Positions 9,055 through 17,378 of a DNA stretch of 26,397 nucleotides are shown in pieces. Made by a program: the position numbers and the translations under genes. Position 1 is the stretch's first letter, and each line of letters starts with the position of its first letter. A model generated the notes under the pieces. That model worked only from the letters and a program-made list of their open reading frames with translations, made no database searches and was not told the origin of the DNA. Origin of the DNA: a virus; the IMG/VR virus record IMGVR_UViG_3300025697_000126, positions 1-26,397 of that record; one strand, given 5' to 3'.

Positions 9055-9756
9055 TTATGCGTTAGTGAAGTTCCATTTTGCTAATCCTTCCGGGCTATCA
9101 AAAGAGCCTGAGTCTGGCTGTTGGGTATCATAACTTCCAGCCCACGATGTTGTTCCCCCTTTAGAAAACTCTTGGAACAAAACATGAGTATGCGGAATCG
9201 CCCCGATTGCTGCATAAACAGACACATCCAATGGTAGGTCTAATATGTTCAAAAAGAATTCCAGTACGGCAGTTGATGTTAATATCCAACTCGCTCCATT
9301 CAACATTACCGCTGACGATGTCATTCCTGCTTGCAACCAACGCAACGCACCAAAACCACCCTGTAAATCCTCGAATATCCAAGGCCCAATCACATCGCCT
9401 TCCTGCATAAACCCATACGTGAATGTTGCCCCGTCGGACGACCTTCTAAAGCTTTCCCCTGCTACTGCGCTTGTATTTAATCCAGCCGCAGATTGCCATG
9501 ACGAAAGAGTGAAATACAGAAATTCATAATCGCCAACATTAAGTGGGCCGTTTATGTGATCTATAAAATGTAAATATTCTGTTTCAAGCCATAATTGCAG
9601 AGTTGACCAATACGTTGCCAGTTGAACATCTTTTCCTGCGCTGGCAGTGTAACTCGTCTGTAATATAGACTGCCTCCGCTCGCTATACGCCAGAGTTATC
9701 TCGTTAAGCAGTGTCTGCCAAGTCGCGTCTCCATGAGGTGTAAACGAATCACTCAT
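9055..9756 (-). CDS. Hypothetical virion-block protein, 233 aa
   Basis: I choose the ATG at 9756-9754, which overlaps the stop of the 105-aa gene as ATGA and has AAGGG upstream. The frame is open eight codons further but that part lies inside the preceding gene. The protein is rich in aromatic residues, Ser, Thr and Gly and contains no obvious transmembrane helix or catalytic motif. It could be a structural tail or head-completion protein. I do not recognise a family. The overlap with the 105-aa gene suggests equal expression or a shared complex. Confidence 0.75.
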   Translation of the reverse strand: MSDSFTPHGDATWQTLLNEITLAYSERRQSILQTSYTASAGKDVQLATYWSTLQLWLETEYLHFIDHINGPLNVGDYEFLYFTLSSWQSAAGLNTSAVAGESFRRSSDGATFTYGFMQEGDVIGPWIFEDLQGGFGALRWLQAGMTSSAVMLNGASWILTSTAVLEFFLNILDLPLDVSVYAAIGAIPHTHVLFQEFSKGGTTSWAGSYDTQQPDSGSFDSPEGLAKWNFTNA

Positions 9757-10070
9757 GCGTGTGCCCTTACCCAATCCCACCCCGCCGTCGGAGGCGTGGT
9801 AGTGTCGTCCGTGATTTGATATACCATATATTGAGTTGCTCCGGTAGTATCAATACTGCTAATTGACTCCGATTGCCAGTTTTGTTTAGTCATCCCATTA
9901 TTCAACGACAACTTAGTCTTGCGATGATAGACGGAACCATTCTCGACTTTCGCCTCATTCAGTTCCTTGCGATCCAATAACCGCTCAAGCTGATTGACGC
10001 GCAAGGCCATCTGTTTGATAGCTTCGCGCTGATCGTCGGCAGATCGCGGATTGTCATTTATCCTGGTCAT
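9753..10070 (-). CDS. Small hypothetical virion-block protein, 105 aa, coiled-coil N-terminus
   Basis: The ATG at 10070 overlaps the stop of the preceding 405-aa gene (ATGA), and its own stop overlaps the next start in the same way. Residues about 8-40 (ending VNQLERLLDRKELNE) have leucine spacing suited to a short coiled coil. The rest is polar. A phage trimerisation or connector segment is possible. No family was recognised. Confidence 0.75.
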   Translation of the reverse strand: MTRINDNPRSADDQREAIKQMALRVNQLERLLDRKELNEAKVENGSVYHRKTKLSLNNGMTKQNWQSESISSIDTTGATQYMVYQITDDTTTPPTAGWDWVRAHA

Positions 10071-11284
10071 AAGGCATCAAAAAATACTTGGGTTTGCTCT
10101 GGATATTCGTCGGCGGCATCTTCGGTCGCCTGTGTAATGTATGGCGTGATGCTGACTGTCACCGCGCCGCCGGATACCTGCGCGTCGGACAGCACTCGGT
10201 AGGTATCGCTACCAATTCGGAATCGGGCGTTCTCATAAATCCATTCGTCGGTATCCAAAAACCCGATCAGCGTCATCGTGGTGTCGTCCAGTATCGGCAG
10301 GCCGCTCACGCGAATCAGTCCGGCGTACTGCAACGCCCGCGTTCTCTTGATGGCGGTGGTGGTCGTGGTTTCGAGGGTGCGGTACAGGTCGTAACTGCCG
10401 TCCTTGTTAATCTCAATCCAGCACTCGCGGATAACCGGAACCCCCAGATCAGTCCAAGATGACGCATAGGTTTGCCATCCGGTAGTGGTATATTCTACCG
10501 GACTAACCTTGTGAAAATAAACACCCCCATACCACCAATCCGCTTCTTGGTCATACCATTCTACGTAATTGGCCGTGTCTGGAATTAGATATGTCCCTGA
10601 AGTATAACCAAGCCAAGTCACAGGATTACCAACTATATTCAGGGGATCAAGGATTCCGCTGTAATCATCATTTGGGTCAATAAAAATAATATCATATAGG
10701 TGCCGTCGTTGATAATACATGGTCAAGAGAAAAGCCCCACCTAAACCTGGGTTAAATCTATATTGGAAAGAATCATTCTCCTCCACTATCGCTTTCCCAA
10801 AATCTGTGTACTTTCTTATCTGCCGCAAGTTATCGAATAAGCCAACCGCCAGCGACGGCATGATGTTGTGCCAGCGGGTCGTTTCCTCTTTCTTGAACCG
10901 CTCGTAGTACATCCACGAGTTTTCGTTCTGCTCAACCGGATATGCCCGCAACTTGACAACGGTCATATTGTCGGGAGTGCAATAGCTATACCCTGGCTTG
11001 ATCTCTTGAATGACGGATGTTGACCCAGACAGGTTGCCGCTATTCTGTGGCTGAAACGTGGTGTCGCCCATTACCCATGTCCCAGTAAATGTCACCCCGT
11101 CAACTAGGGGATCGGTGACGCTAGTCGCGGCTTTGATGGTAGTACGCGCCGATTCCAGCCACGTGCGGTCTATGCCGTCCCATCGACGTAACAGCATTTC
11201 ATTGCTGGGGTCGTCTGGGTCAACGCTATACCGTTCCAATACGGCGTTGGCTTCGGCTAATGATTTGCGCCACTTGTTTGCCAT
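10067..11284 (-). CDS. Hypothetical virion-block protein, 405 aa
   Basis: The ATG at 11284 lies four bases after the stop of the upstream gene, with only a weak GGG-type ribosome binding site, so reinitiation is likely. The first 60 residues are helical and charged. The rest is beta-rich, with many Tyr, Trp, Thr and Asp residues and TTTT runs, as in tail or fibre-associated proteins. No signal peptide or membrane segment is seen. Its place between the propeller-like tail gene and the ejection proteins suggests a tail or virion component. The exact role is unknown. Confidence 0.78.
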   Translation of the reverse strand: MANKWRKSLAEANAVLERYSVDPDDPSNEMLLRRWDGIDRTWLESARTTIKAATSVTDPLVDGVTFTGTWVMGDTTFQPQNSGNLSGSTSVIQEIKPGYSYCTPDNMTVVKLRAYPVEQNENSWMYYERFKKEETTRWHNIMPSLAVGLFDNLRQIRKYTDFGKAIVEENDSFQYRFNPGLGGAFLLTMYYQRRHLYDIIFIDPNDDYSGILDPLNIVGNPVTWLGYTSGTYLIPDTANYVEWYDQEADWWYGGVYFHKVSPVEYTTTGWQTYASSWTDLGVPVIRECWIEINKDGSYDLYRTLETTTTTAIKRTRALQYAGLIRVSGLPILDDTTMTLIGFLDTDEWIYENARFRIGSDTYRVLSDAQVSGGAVTVSITPYITQATEDAADEYPEQTQVFFDAL

Positions 11285-11287
11285 AAT

Positions 11288-11980
11288 TTAACCCGGAGTA
11301 AGTCTTCGTTGGCTTTTGCGCCAATTATTAAGCCAGTCTTGCTGGTATTTCTCTACATCGGAATACTCTGGAATATGCTGGCTCCTGTTTTCCGGGGGTG
11401 TGCGCTGGATTACCCCGCCAACTTGCTCCCACGGAGTCGTCTGGCCTGCCGTGGAATTATACACAGACTCAAAAAACTGCTCGTATTTTTGCGGGTCGTT
11501 GATGTAGTTCTGGATGTCGTTGTACGACTGTTTCATGCTGTTATACTGCTGTTGCTGTTCGGGCGTCAGCGGTAATCCCCGCGCCATGCGGAATTCATAG
11601 CGGTCAAGCCGTTCCTTGATTTTCATGGACTGGTTTTGTAGATAACCAGCACGCTGATCGGGGTCAATGTTCTGCATAGACCCATAAACGTTGGTCATAA
11701 ATTGAGTTACTTTTAATTGTTCCGGCTCTGCTTGACCGTATGCTTTATTTTGAGAAGCTGGAATGTAATCCTTTGGTATATTGCTAAACCCCAAAGGGGC
11801 TTGTGGGCGCGGACTACCAGATGCCCCCTGCCCAGGCAAGGGCGGCGGTTGGTTGCCGGTTATCCCCGGTCGCGGGGGCGGCACGCCCATCCCTATTCCC
11901 AACGAACTCGATTGCCCCGGCAAGACAGGGGATGGTGCCTGCAAGCTCGGAATGGGAAAACGATATGGTTTGATAGCCAT
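11288..11980 (-). CDS. Pro/Gln-rich hypothetical virion-block protein, 230 aa
   Basis: AGGAG lies about seven bases before the ATG. Residues 1-65 are a low-complexity Pro/Gly/Ser/Gln stretch with PPPRP and PPPLP runs. Residues about 85-230 are helical, charged and Gln/Tyr-rich. The layout, a flexible proline-rich arm followed by a helical part, suits a structural connector or an ejected protein, but no family was recognised. It sits in the continuous virion operon. Confidence 0.75.
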   Translation of the reverse strand: MAIKPYRFPIPSLQAPSPVLPGQSSSLGIGMGVPPPRPGITGNQPPPLPGQGASGSPRPQAPLGFSNIPKDYIPASQNKAYGQAEPEQLKVTQFMTNVYGSMQNIDPDQRAGYLQNQSMKIKERLDRYEFRMARGLPLTPEQQQQYNSMKQSYNDIQNYINDPQKYEQFFESVYNSTAGQTTPWEQVGGVIQRTPPENRSQHIPEYSDVEKYQQDWLNNWRKSQRRLTPG

Positions 11981-11989
11981 GTGAAACTC

Positions 11990-13075
11990 CTATTTGGTGC
12001 TGTACCCTAAAACTCCGCCCTGTTTGACGTGAACCAGAATCTTGGAAATATGCAACCCTGCGCTCATTCCGGTAATCCGTATGGCGAACTTCCGGCAGGC
12101 AAGCGCGTTGGACAGGGCAATCTCGCACCGCCCGTTGTCGCCGGTCGGTCTGATTTTCTTTTGATCTTCGTCTTTCCACGTGTCATTGATTTTAACCTGA
12201 ATGCCCAGCGTTGCCATCTCTGATGTGCTGTACTGGTATATGAACCCTATCTTGTCGATGAGTAGCGGTTCGCCTTCCTCGCCCACTAAGGTGCGGCTGG
12301 TGAACCGGAACCCGCTGGTGCTGTAATCGTACAGCCCCGCATCCTGCCCCAGCTCGACGATGAACTGCGTGGCTGACGTGTACCCGATGACGCGCCGTTT
12401 CTGGAAGTCGGCTCGAAGCGATGTAATACCTGAACTGACAAACGGGGCGAGCGTGTTCCGCACGGCGGCGGTAAGCTCGATTATCTGCGAGCCGTCAAGC
12501 GCCCATATCCCGTGGGTGTTGGCCCAGCAGAACAGTTTGTCAACGGCAATGGCATCTAGCGTAACCGGCAATCCGCTTGCTTGCTTGACATACTCGGCGA
12601 CAAAGCCGTTGCCCGGATTGTTGGCGTTACGGATGATGTATAAACAATCCGACTTGCATACGGCCACGTTGTCGCCGAAAGGGATGACGTTGACGGTGTT
12701 GCTGGACTCATAATCGCATGGTATATAGCCCAGCCCGTCCAGGATGTAATTGCTGTCGTATCCGTAAGCACCATAGCTAACGGAGTTCGTTGTCGTCTGG
12801 TAGCCCCACAATCTGTTATGTGCGAATCGCCAATAGGCCGTTCCGGTCAGCGGCGTGCTGGTGGGGCTGCTGGCGGTCGCTATGCCGTTCCACACGGCAC
12901 CGGATGACGGGGATGAGTCTGCGTAGAGCCATCCGGTTTTGTCAATCCCCATGCCGTAGGCGTCTGGGGTCTTGCCGTCAGGGATGGATTCCGGTGCAGT
13001 ATCCTTGAGTAAGCTGGCGGGGAACTTCTCCGCCAGAACCATCCATTGTGGACTCCATGAACCCCGTTCGGCCAT
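11990..13075 (-). CDS. Probable tail nozzle / propeller-like tail protein, 361 aa
   Basis: The ATG at 13075 follows the adaptor stop by two bases, with a weak CGGTG ribosome binding site. The protein is beta-rich and has repeated strand-turn elements typical of propeller-like tail hubs: DKTGWLYAD near residue 45, NRLWGY near 88, KSDCLYIIRN near 140 and NTHGIWALDG near 190. A separate beta domain may form the last 100 residues. In podoviruses the gene right after the adaptor often encodes the tail nozzle or hub (P22 gp10, T7 gp12). At 361 aa it is shorter than either. Role inferred from order and strand pattern. Confidence 0.6.
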   Translation of the reverse strand: MAERGSWSPQWMVLAEKFPASLLKDTAPESIPDGKTPDAYGMGIDKTGWLYADSSPSSGAVWNGIATASSPTSTPLTGTAYWRFAHNRLWGYQTTTNSVSYGAYGYDSNYILDGLGYIPCDYESSNTVNVIPFGDNVAVCKSDCLYIIRNANNPGNGFVAEYVKQASGLPVTLDAIAVDKLFCWANTHGIWALDGSQIIELTAAVRNTLAPFVSSGITSLRADFQKRRVIGYTSATQFIVELGQDAGLYDYSTSGFRFTSRTLVGEEGEPLLIDKIGFIYQYSTSEMATLGIQVKINDTWKDEDQKKIRPTGDNGRCEIALSNALACRKFAIRITGMSAGLHISKILVHVKQGGVLGYSTK

Positions 13076-13077
13076 AG

Positions 13078-13743
13078 TTACACCGTGCGTTGCTTATAGT
13101 CATTTGGTGGCAGGTTAAACGACATGGCCCCGTATTTACGGGAATCGTCACGCGCATAATTGCCAATAAGCCGGTCAATATCGGCATCTGAAATCTGCAA
13201 CTCCTGTACGCTGGAATACCCGGCGTCCTGCAACCGCCTAAACATCATCTTCTTTAACCCCTCCTGGTAATGCGTCGGGATGGTGATGCTGCCGCTGGAA
13301 TCAGCTATCGTTGCCGGAACCTTGTAGTAGATCAGGTTGGCTTTATAAGCGGCATCGGGGGTGGCGCTAAAGTAGATATTTGCGCCCTGTATCCACGCAT
13401 AGGCCGGCGTTCCGGTTGACGTGCCATCCTCATAGAAAGATGAAAGCCATTGTTCGTACGGCATTAAGTCAATATTATCGCCGGAATTAGCGGTAGGCGA
13501 TGTTATCTTGAGTGCGCCCTTGATGTCGTAGGCTTTACCGAAATCAGAAGGCAACGCGACATACTGCACGCTGTCGGTCATGGTCAGCGTAGCGGATGCA
13601 CGTAGAAAGCCCCAGCTTCGGGAGGTGCAGAAATCGTACTGGGCATCATTGATGGAGTTGTAGAAGTCGTCAGCAAACCGCTGATTAGTCGGCTCCTGCC
13701 CGAACCTTAACAACGCCGTCTGAAGGATGCTGGTAACGCTCAT
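13078..13743 (-). CDS. Head-tail adaptor (tail tubular protein A-like)
   Basis: 221 residues, ATG with AAGGGGG about eight bases upstream. The N-terminal half is helical, with a surface loop, matching the shape of podovirus gatekeeper/adaptor proteins (T7 gp11, P22 gp4) that form the ring below the portal. Visible features are the opening TSILQTALLRFGQ, the DFYNSINDAQ helix and a CTSRSWGF segment, then beta strands, and a helical C-terminus (residues about 160-205). It is followed at once by the propeller-like tail gene, the usual order. The assignment rests on pattern recognition rather than a computed alignment. Confidence 0.6.
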   Translation of the reverse strand: MSVTSILQTALLRFGQEPTNQRFADDFYNSINDAQYDFCTSRSWGFLRASATLTMTDSVQYVALPSDFGKAYDIKGALKITSPTANSGDNIDLMPYEQWLSSFYEDGTSTGTPAYAWIQGANIYFSATPDAAYKANLIYYKVPATIADSSGSITIPTHYQEGLKKMMFRRLQDAGYSSVQELQISDADIDRLIGNYARDDSRKYGAMSFNLPPNDYKQRTV

Positions 13744-13758
13744 TGCGGAACCCCCTTC

Positions 13759-14199
13759 TTATGGACGTTGATAAATTACGGTGCAGCGGATGTCCTGGCT
13801 TGGCGACGGAGAGTTGGTTGTTTCCAGATAAATAGTTTCCTCCAATAGCGGAATTAGCGCCATCTGATTTGTGGCAACCGTATCACCGGAAGTATTCTGC
13901 ATGGGGATTTTAGGATAATACGTTTTATTTGTTCCGAGTTGTCCGGGTTGCAGAATGGTCGTGGTCATCCCGGTAAAATCGTTTGACGCATAAACCTTCG
14001 GAAACATGCTATTAGTCTGCGAACTGAACGTAACATCAACCCGCAGAATAAACCCAGTTATCTTGCCGATAGTGGTTTGGCTGGCGGCAGTCGTCGTAGT
14101 CGAAACATTGGATATTGCCAACACAACCTTGTCCAGACCACCCGCCATCAGCACCGTCCCGCACAACGCAACTATGACCGATAAAAAAAATCGTTTCAT
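13759..14199 (-). CDS. Small secreted-type protein in the virion block, 146 aa
   Basis: AAAGGA sits about seven bases before the ATG. Residues 1-21 (MKRFFLSVIVALCGTVLMAGG begins with two basic residues and a hydrophobic core) look like a Sec signal peptide. No lipobox with a cysteine at the right place is certain, although one Cys lies inside the core. The mature part is Thr/Ser-rich and beta-like, and near its end holds one cysteine (IRCTVIYQRP). A strong hairpin lies just before its ribosome binding site. It may be exported from the infected cell, for example as a receptor-blocking or surface protein, or it may be a virion protein with an unusual N-terminus. Function unknown. Confidence 0.75.
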   Translation of the reverse strand: MKRFFLSVIVALCGTVLMAGGLDKVVLAISNVSTTTTAASQTTIGKITGFILRVDVTFSSQTNSMFPKVYASNDFTGMTTTILQPGQLGTNKTYYPKIPMQNTSGDTVATNQMALIPLLEETIYLETTNSPSPSQDIRCTVIYQRP

Positions 14200-14217
14200 A
14201 TTAAGTCCTTTCCATCA

Positions 14218-14246
14218 GGGGCGGATGGGATTAAACCACCCGCCCC
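14218..14246 (-). promoter_or_regulatory. GC-rich hairpin with T-loop-like loop before the 146-aa gene
   Basis: On the minus strand an 11-bp stem (GGGGCGGGTGG with CCATCCGCCCC, one G-T pair) encloses the seven-base loop TTTAATC. No U-run follows, so it is not a normal intrinsic terminator. It lies between the 533-aa and 146-aa genes, 19 bases before the next start codon. The loop and closing G-C pair resemble a tRNA T-arm. It could protect or process the mRNA or dampen downstream translation. Confidence 0.75.
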
Positions 14247-14264
14247 GTCAGTTGGTTGTCGTTG

Positions 14265-15866
14265 TTACGGGCCTGCGAATATCATCTCAATGTTCGTAAC
14301 GGAACTTCCGTCCGACCCGTAGAGATAGTGCGTGTCGGCACCCTGCACATCAATCGTGATCGTGTTGGTACCGGTTGATGCCGTGACGTATTTATAATCG
14401 GAGTTCGCCGTCACTTCTTCAACCAGCGTGCCGTTCGCCAGCGTGAACGCCTCGATGTTGTTGGTCGAAGCCGCTCCACCTAGCGTATCGGTAATCCAGA
14501 AGTGCATTAACCGATAGTCGGAGTTCGCGCTCCCGTCCAGATACAACGCCTGCACAGCAACAACCCCGTTGGTCGTAGCGATTACGCCAGAGACCATGCT
14601 CGGCTTGCCCCATACTTCTGTCTTTTGTGCGGAAGTATCACCGAGGGCCGCGCCGGCGGTCACGGTCGCAACCGCGATGCTGTTGATTTCATCGACGGTA
14701 AACGCTCCGAGGTTGCTCATCGTAAGATCACCGCTCACCGCAACCTCTGAACCTGTGCCGGTATTACCAACAATGAGGTAAGCATCGGTCAGCGCAATGT
14801 TGCTGTCTTCAACGGCTAAATCCTGAATAACCGCAATACCAGTTCGAGGAATCAGCACATCGCCACTGACCACAGCCGCCACGCCTGTTCCGCTAAAGCC
14901 AAACAGCATTTCGCCTTCTGCAAGTGCAATTTCCGTGGCTCCGATACTGGCGTTAGGAACAACAAACTCAGCAGTTCCCACTCCATCGGACGTGAATGTA
15001 TGCGCCGTCACCGCCGCCGAGCCATAGTCAATACTGGTAGCAACCGTGTTGCCAAGGTCCAATGCGCCAGCGGTTTTGGCGTCAATGCCAGAACCAGCGT
15101 CGGCGGTATAAGCCGTAGCGTCAACAGTACCATCAATAATAACGTCATCTCCGGCAGGGTCGAGCGTAATGTCGCCCGTACTGTCAATCTCGCCTTCGAT
15201 ATTGACGATACCATCAGCCACAGACAGGCCATAAGCACCGGCGGCGGTGATAAGCACTGTAGCTTCAGCAGCGGCGTCAGCCGACGTTCCGGTGCGAGCA
15301 TCAGTCACATCAATAAGCGGCTTGCTACCAGGACCAGCCGCAGCGGTTTGGTCTATGGTGATTAGATTGGCGTTAGTCACCAGATTAACGTCAATGGCAA
15401 CCCCGGCGGCACCGTTGATTTCAACTTCGTCGCCAAGCGTGGTTTTCCCGGTCACCCCTAAGGTTTCGCCTATCGTAAATGCGCCGCTAACGTCTGCATC
15501 GCCGGGGAGCGAAAGGTTGGTTGTGGAAATCTGCCCCGAAAAGATCGGGGCAATTATATTCCCGCTACCGTCAATATACGTTGCGCCAGTAACCCAGACC
15601 TCGATATTGGTGTTGGCGGGTAACGCCTGCACCGAAACTGCCAATCCAAGCCCGATGATGAACGCCAATATCTTCTTGTACGGCCCGCCGCCAATGCGAC
15701 CGTCGCCATCAATGTCGGCTCCGAGTTTTGACTCAAGCCAGTCCTTCATCTTTCGCAAGGTGAACGCTATGTTTGCCATTTGTTTCTCCAAATTTTTAAT
15801 GGCCTTCGTGTCCACGTCGGTTTTTGGCTGAACTTTTACTTCAACTTTTTCTTTCTTCTCGTCCAT
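14265..15866 (-). CDS. Fibre-like protein with EF-hand-like loop and membrane/signal segment, 533 aa
   Basis: Residues 1-50 are charged and helical. D51-D53-D55-G56-R57-I58 matches the first half of a calcium-binding EF-hand or dockerin loop, but the usual acidic residue at position 12 is replaced by Pro. Residues 64-81 (KKILAFIIGLGLAVSVQA) are a hydrophobic core ending in a signal-peptidase-like VQA. The remaining 450 residues are Gly/Ala/Thr/Val-rich with fibre-like repeats such as SGAFTIGETLGVTGKTTLGD. The start at 15866 has GGGAG nine bases upstream. A second ATG at 15779 (residue 30) also has a good GGAG, so a shorter form is possible. It follows the major capsid gene and could be a head fibre or an exported adhesin. 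Confidence 0.75.
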   Translation of the reverse strand: MDEKKEKVEVKVQPKTDVDTKAIKNLEKQMANIAFTLRKMKDWLESKLGADIDGDGRIGGGPYKKILAFIIGLGLAVSVQALPANTNIEVWVTGATYIDGSGNIIAPIFSGQISTTNLSLPGDADVSGAFTIGETLGVTGKTTLGDEVEINGAAGVAIDVNLVTNANLITIDQTAAAGPGSKPLIDVTDARTGTSADAAAEATVLITAAGAYGLSVADGIVNIEGEIDSTGDITLDPAGDDVIIDGTVDATAYTADAGSGIDAKTAGALDLGNTVATSIDYGSAAVTAHTFTSDGVGTAEFVVPNASIGATEIALAEGEMLFGFSGTGVAAVVSGDVLIPRTGIAVIQDLAVEDSNIALTDAYLIVGNTGTGSEVAVSGDLTMSNLGAFTVDEINSIAVATVTAGAALGDTSAQKTEVWGKPSMVSGVIATTNGVVAVQALYLDGSANSDYRLMHFWITDTLGGAASTNNIEAFTLANGTLVEEVTANSDYKYVTASTGTNTITIDVQGADTHYLYGSDGSSVTNIEMIFAGP

Positions 15867-15892
15867 GTCTTGTTTCTCCCTTATTCGGGGTA

Positions 15893-15921
15893 GGCCGATG
15901 CGGGATTGAACCGCACCGGCC
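15893..15921 (-). promoter_or_regulatory. GC-rich hairpin with T-loop-like loop between capsid and fibre-like genes
   Basis: On the minus strand an 11-bp stem with one G-T pair encloses the seven-base loop TTCAATC. The inner five pairs (TGCGG with CCGCA), the G-C closing pair and the loop match the tRNA T-arm consensus. No anticodon or D arm is present, so it is not a tRNA. It lies in the 79-base gap after the capsid stop, about 27 bases before the next start, and lacks a U-run. The same structure type occurs at 14218-14246. Confidence 0.78.
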
Positions 15922-15945
15922 CTAACCTTTGTCGTTTACCGCATC

Positions 15946-16860
15946 TTACGCCGCGCCGTTCGTACCGTAGATTTGATACCAGTCATACGGAGCATGGCTC
16001 AACCGGCAGGTAATGACCCAACTCCGGCTGTCGTTCGTGGTGTTCGTGTCCGGCTTGACAGTCGGTGAACGCCGCATATAGAACCGGATCGGCTTCTCGC
16101 CAGTAACCAGGTACCACGCCGTCGAGGACGACAGGTAGTGCCCGATCTCGTATGTCAGCCCGCGATTCTTAATCGCGTTCATTTCGTTCGTGCTCTTGTA
16201 CGGCACTTCGGTCGATTGCAGGATCTCGATGGCGGTCCGCTCGTAAGCGGCGGGGATGATGAGCTTTCTTGGAATCGCCATCACCGGGTTGCCTTCGTGG
16301 TCCTTGAGGCCGGAGAAGTTATCCACACCAGCCCACAGACTATCCGCGCCAAGCGTAACGTCCGTAGCCGGAGCGTTATGCTGTACCGCCCCGCCAGCAC
16401 CCGTAAAGGTCGCGTGACTGCGCTGAATCAGGTACTCGTCCGCCGTGTCGCTCGCGCCAACCGTGAGGGCGGTGAACGCGTTGTTCAGGTCGTAGGCACC
16501 CTGCGTTTCGATCCTGTGGTGCATGGCCTTGCCCATCGACTGCGCCGTCCTTTCGATGACGGGGAACAGCTCGTCTTCCAGAGCTTCCTCGGAAGCGATC
16601 AGCTTATAGCCATACTTCACGTGAGTCCACGTGCGTACCGGACCGGGTTTGAATGTCGTCTCAGACGCGTTCTCATACTCGCCCAATACCCCAGGCATCG
16701 GGAGTTCGCCGTACAGAGACACCTTCTCGTACTGCTTACTGGAGGTCAGCTTTTCGCACCACTTCGTAAATTCCTCCGAGTACAGGTTGAGATACTGATA
16801 GAACGACTTGCGGATACGCGCATCAAACAAGTTCTTCATATTTGCAGAGATAATAGCCAT
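15946..16860 (-). CDS. Major capsid protein, HK97-fold type
   Basis: 304 residues with AAGGAG nine bases before the ATG. The opening NMKNLFDARIRKSF followed by an aromatic helical N-arm, a beta-hinge (about 50-90), an acidic helix (SEEALEDELFP) and the C-terminal SHAPYDWYQIYGTNGAA are the pattern of capsid proteins related to Mu-type major head subunits. It lies after portal, scaffold and a decoration-like gene, the standard head order. HK97-fold subunits assemble the icosahedral shell on the scaffold and mature on DNA entry. No protease gene is present, so scaffold removal may be by exit. It shares an operon with the decoration-like gene 29 bases upstream. Confidence 0.85.
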   Translation of the reverse strand: MAIISANMKNLFDARIRKSFYQYLNLYSEEFTKWCEKLTSSKQYEKVSLYGELPMPGVLGEYENASETTFKPGPVRTWTHVKYGYKLIASEEALEDELFPVIERTAQSMGKAMHHRIETQGAYDLNNAFTALTVGASDTADEYLIQRSHATFTGAGGAVQHNAPATDVTLGADSLWAGVDNFSGLKDHEGNPVMAIPRKLIIPAAYERTAIEILQSTEVPYKSTNEMNAIKNRGLTYEIGHYLSSSTAWYLVTGEKPIRFYMRRSPTVKPDTNTTNDSRSWVITCRLSHAPYDWYQIYGTNGAA

Positions 16861-16889
16861 CTTCGATACTCCTTATTGAATTTGTTTGA

Positions 16890-17378
16890 TTATGATGCAA
16901 GGACGTTAGCTTGGTGGTCGCCAATGAACCGCACTATAACTCGCGGATTAGTGTCGCCAACAGCGTCAATGGCTCCAACAACTTCAACCAGCTTCGTGGT
17001 CGTGTCGGCCACATCCACGTACCAGTTGTTGCCGGAAGCGATCAGCGAATACGCTACTCCGATGTGCGTAGCCGCTAGAGCAACGGCCGCCGTCGCATTG
17101 ATTAACGACCCCGCAAACAGGTTGTAATCGTTAGCCTCGACATACGGAACGTCGGAGCCTGCGGTTCCAACGGCATCAGCCGCCGCGATACCAACCGGAA
17201 GGGTAGCGTCGGTCGACCCAGCCCAGATTTCGAGTTCGCCGGAAGTGCCGTCGCGGACCAGCGGAGCGCCAGCCTTAAAGGTCTGGCTGGCTTCCTCGCC
17301 AGGGTCGCGGTCCCAGGTCAGTCCGTCTTTCCCTTCTTGGCGATAAGGTGCCAGAGTTTTCAATACTTGCGTTGCCAT
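16890..17378 (-). CDS. Capsid decoration / head stabilising-like protein
   Basis: 162 residues with AAGGAG seven bases before the ATG. It is small, beta-rich and Ala/Gly/Thr/Val-rich with no long helix or membrane segment. Features include the start LKTLAPYRQEGKDGLTWDRD, an APLVRDGTSGELEIW strand pair and a VGIAAADAV segment. This composition and position, directly before the major capsid gene, match decoration proteins that coat capsid joints (lambda gpD type and similar). The family was not matched exactly. It is preceded by a long structured leader that is rare in this compact genome, so the decoration and capsid genes may be regulated together. Confidence 0.65.
   Translation of the reverse strand: MATQVLKTLAPYRQEGKDGLTWDRDPGEEASQTFKAGAPLVRDGTSGELEIWAGSTDATLPVGIAAADAVGTAGSDVPYVEANDYNLFAGSLINATAAVALAATHIGVAYSLIASGNNWYVDVADTTTKLVEVVGAIDAVGDTNPRVIVRFIGDHQANVLAS

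Noticed and set aside
14218-14246. Intrinsic terminator after the 533-aa gene
   Set aside because: The stem is strong but it is followed by TGATGGAAAGG and no U-run, so ordinary intrinsic termination is unlikely.
15893-15921. Possible tRNA because of the T-arm-like hairpin
   Set aside because: No D arm, anticodon arm or acceptor partner lies at the right distance upstream, so the element is a stand-alone hairpin.
16138-17127. Long open frame on the plus strand opposite the capsid and decoration genes (about 329 codons), and others like it
   Set aside because: It mirrors well supported minus-strand genes, has no ribosome binding site and a Arg/His/Leu-rich composition typical of antisense reading. 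No other plus-strand frame in the window has better support.
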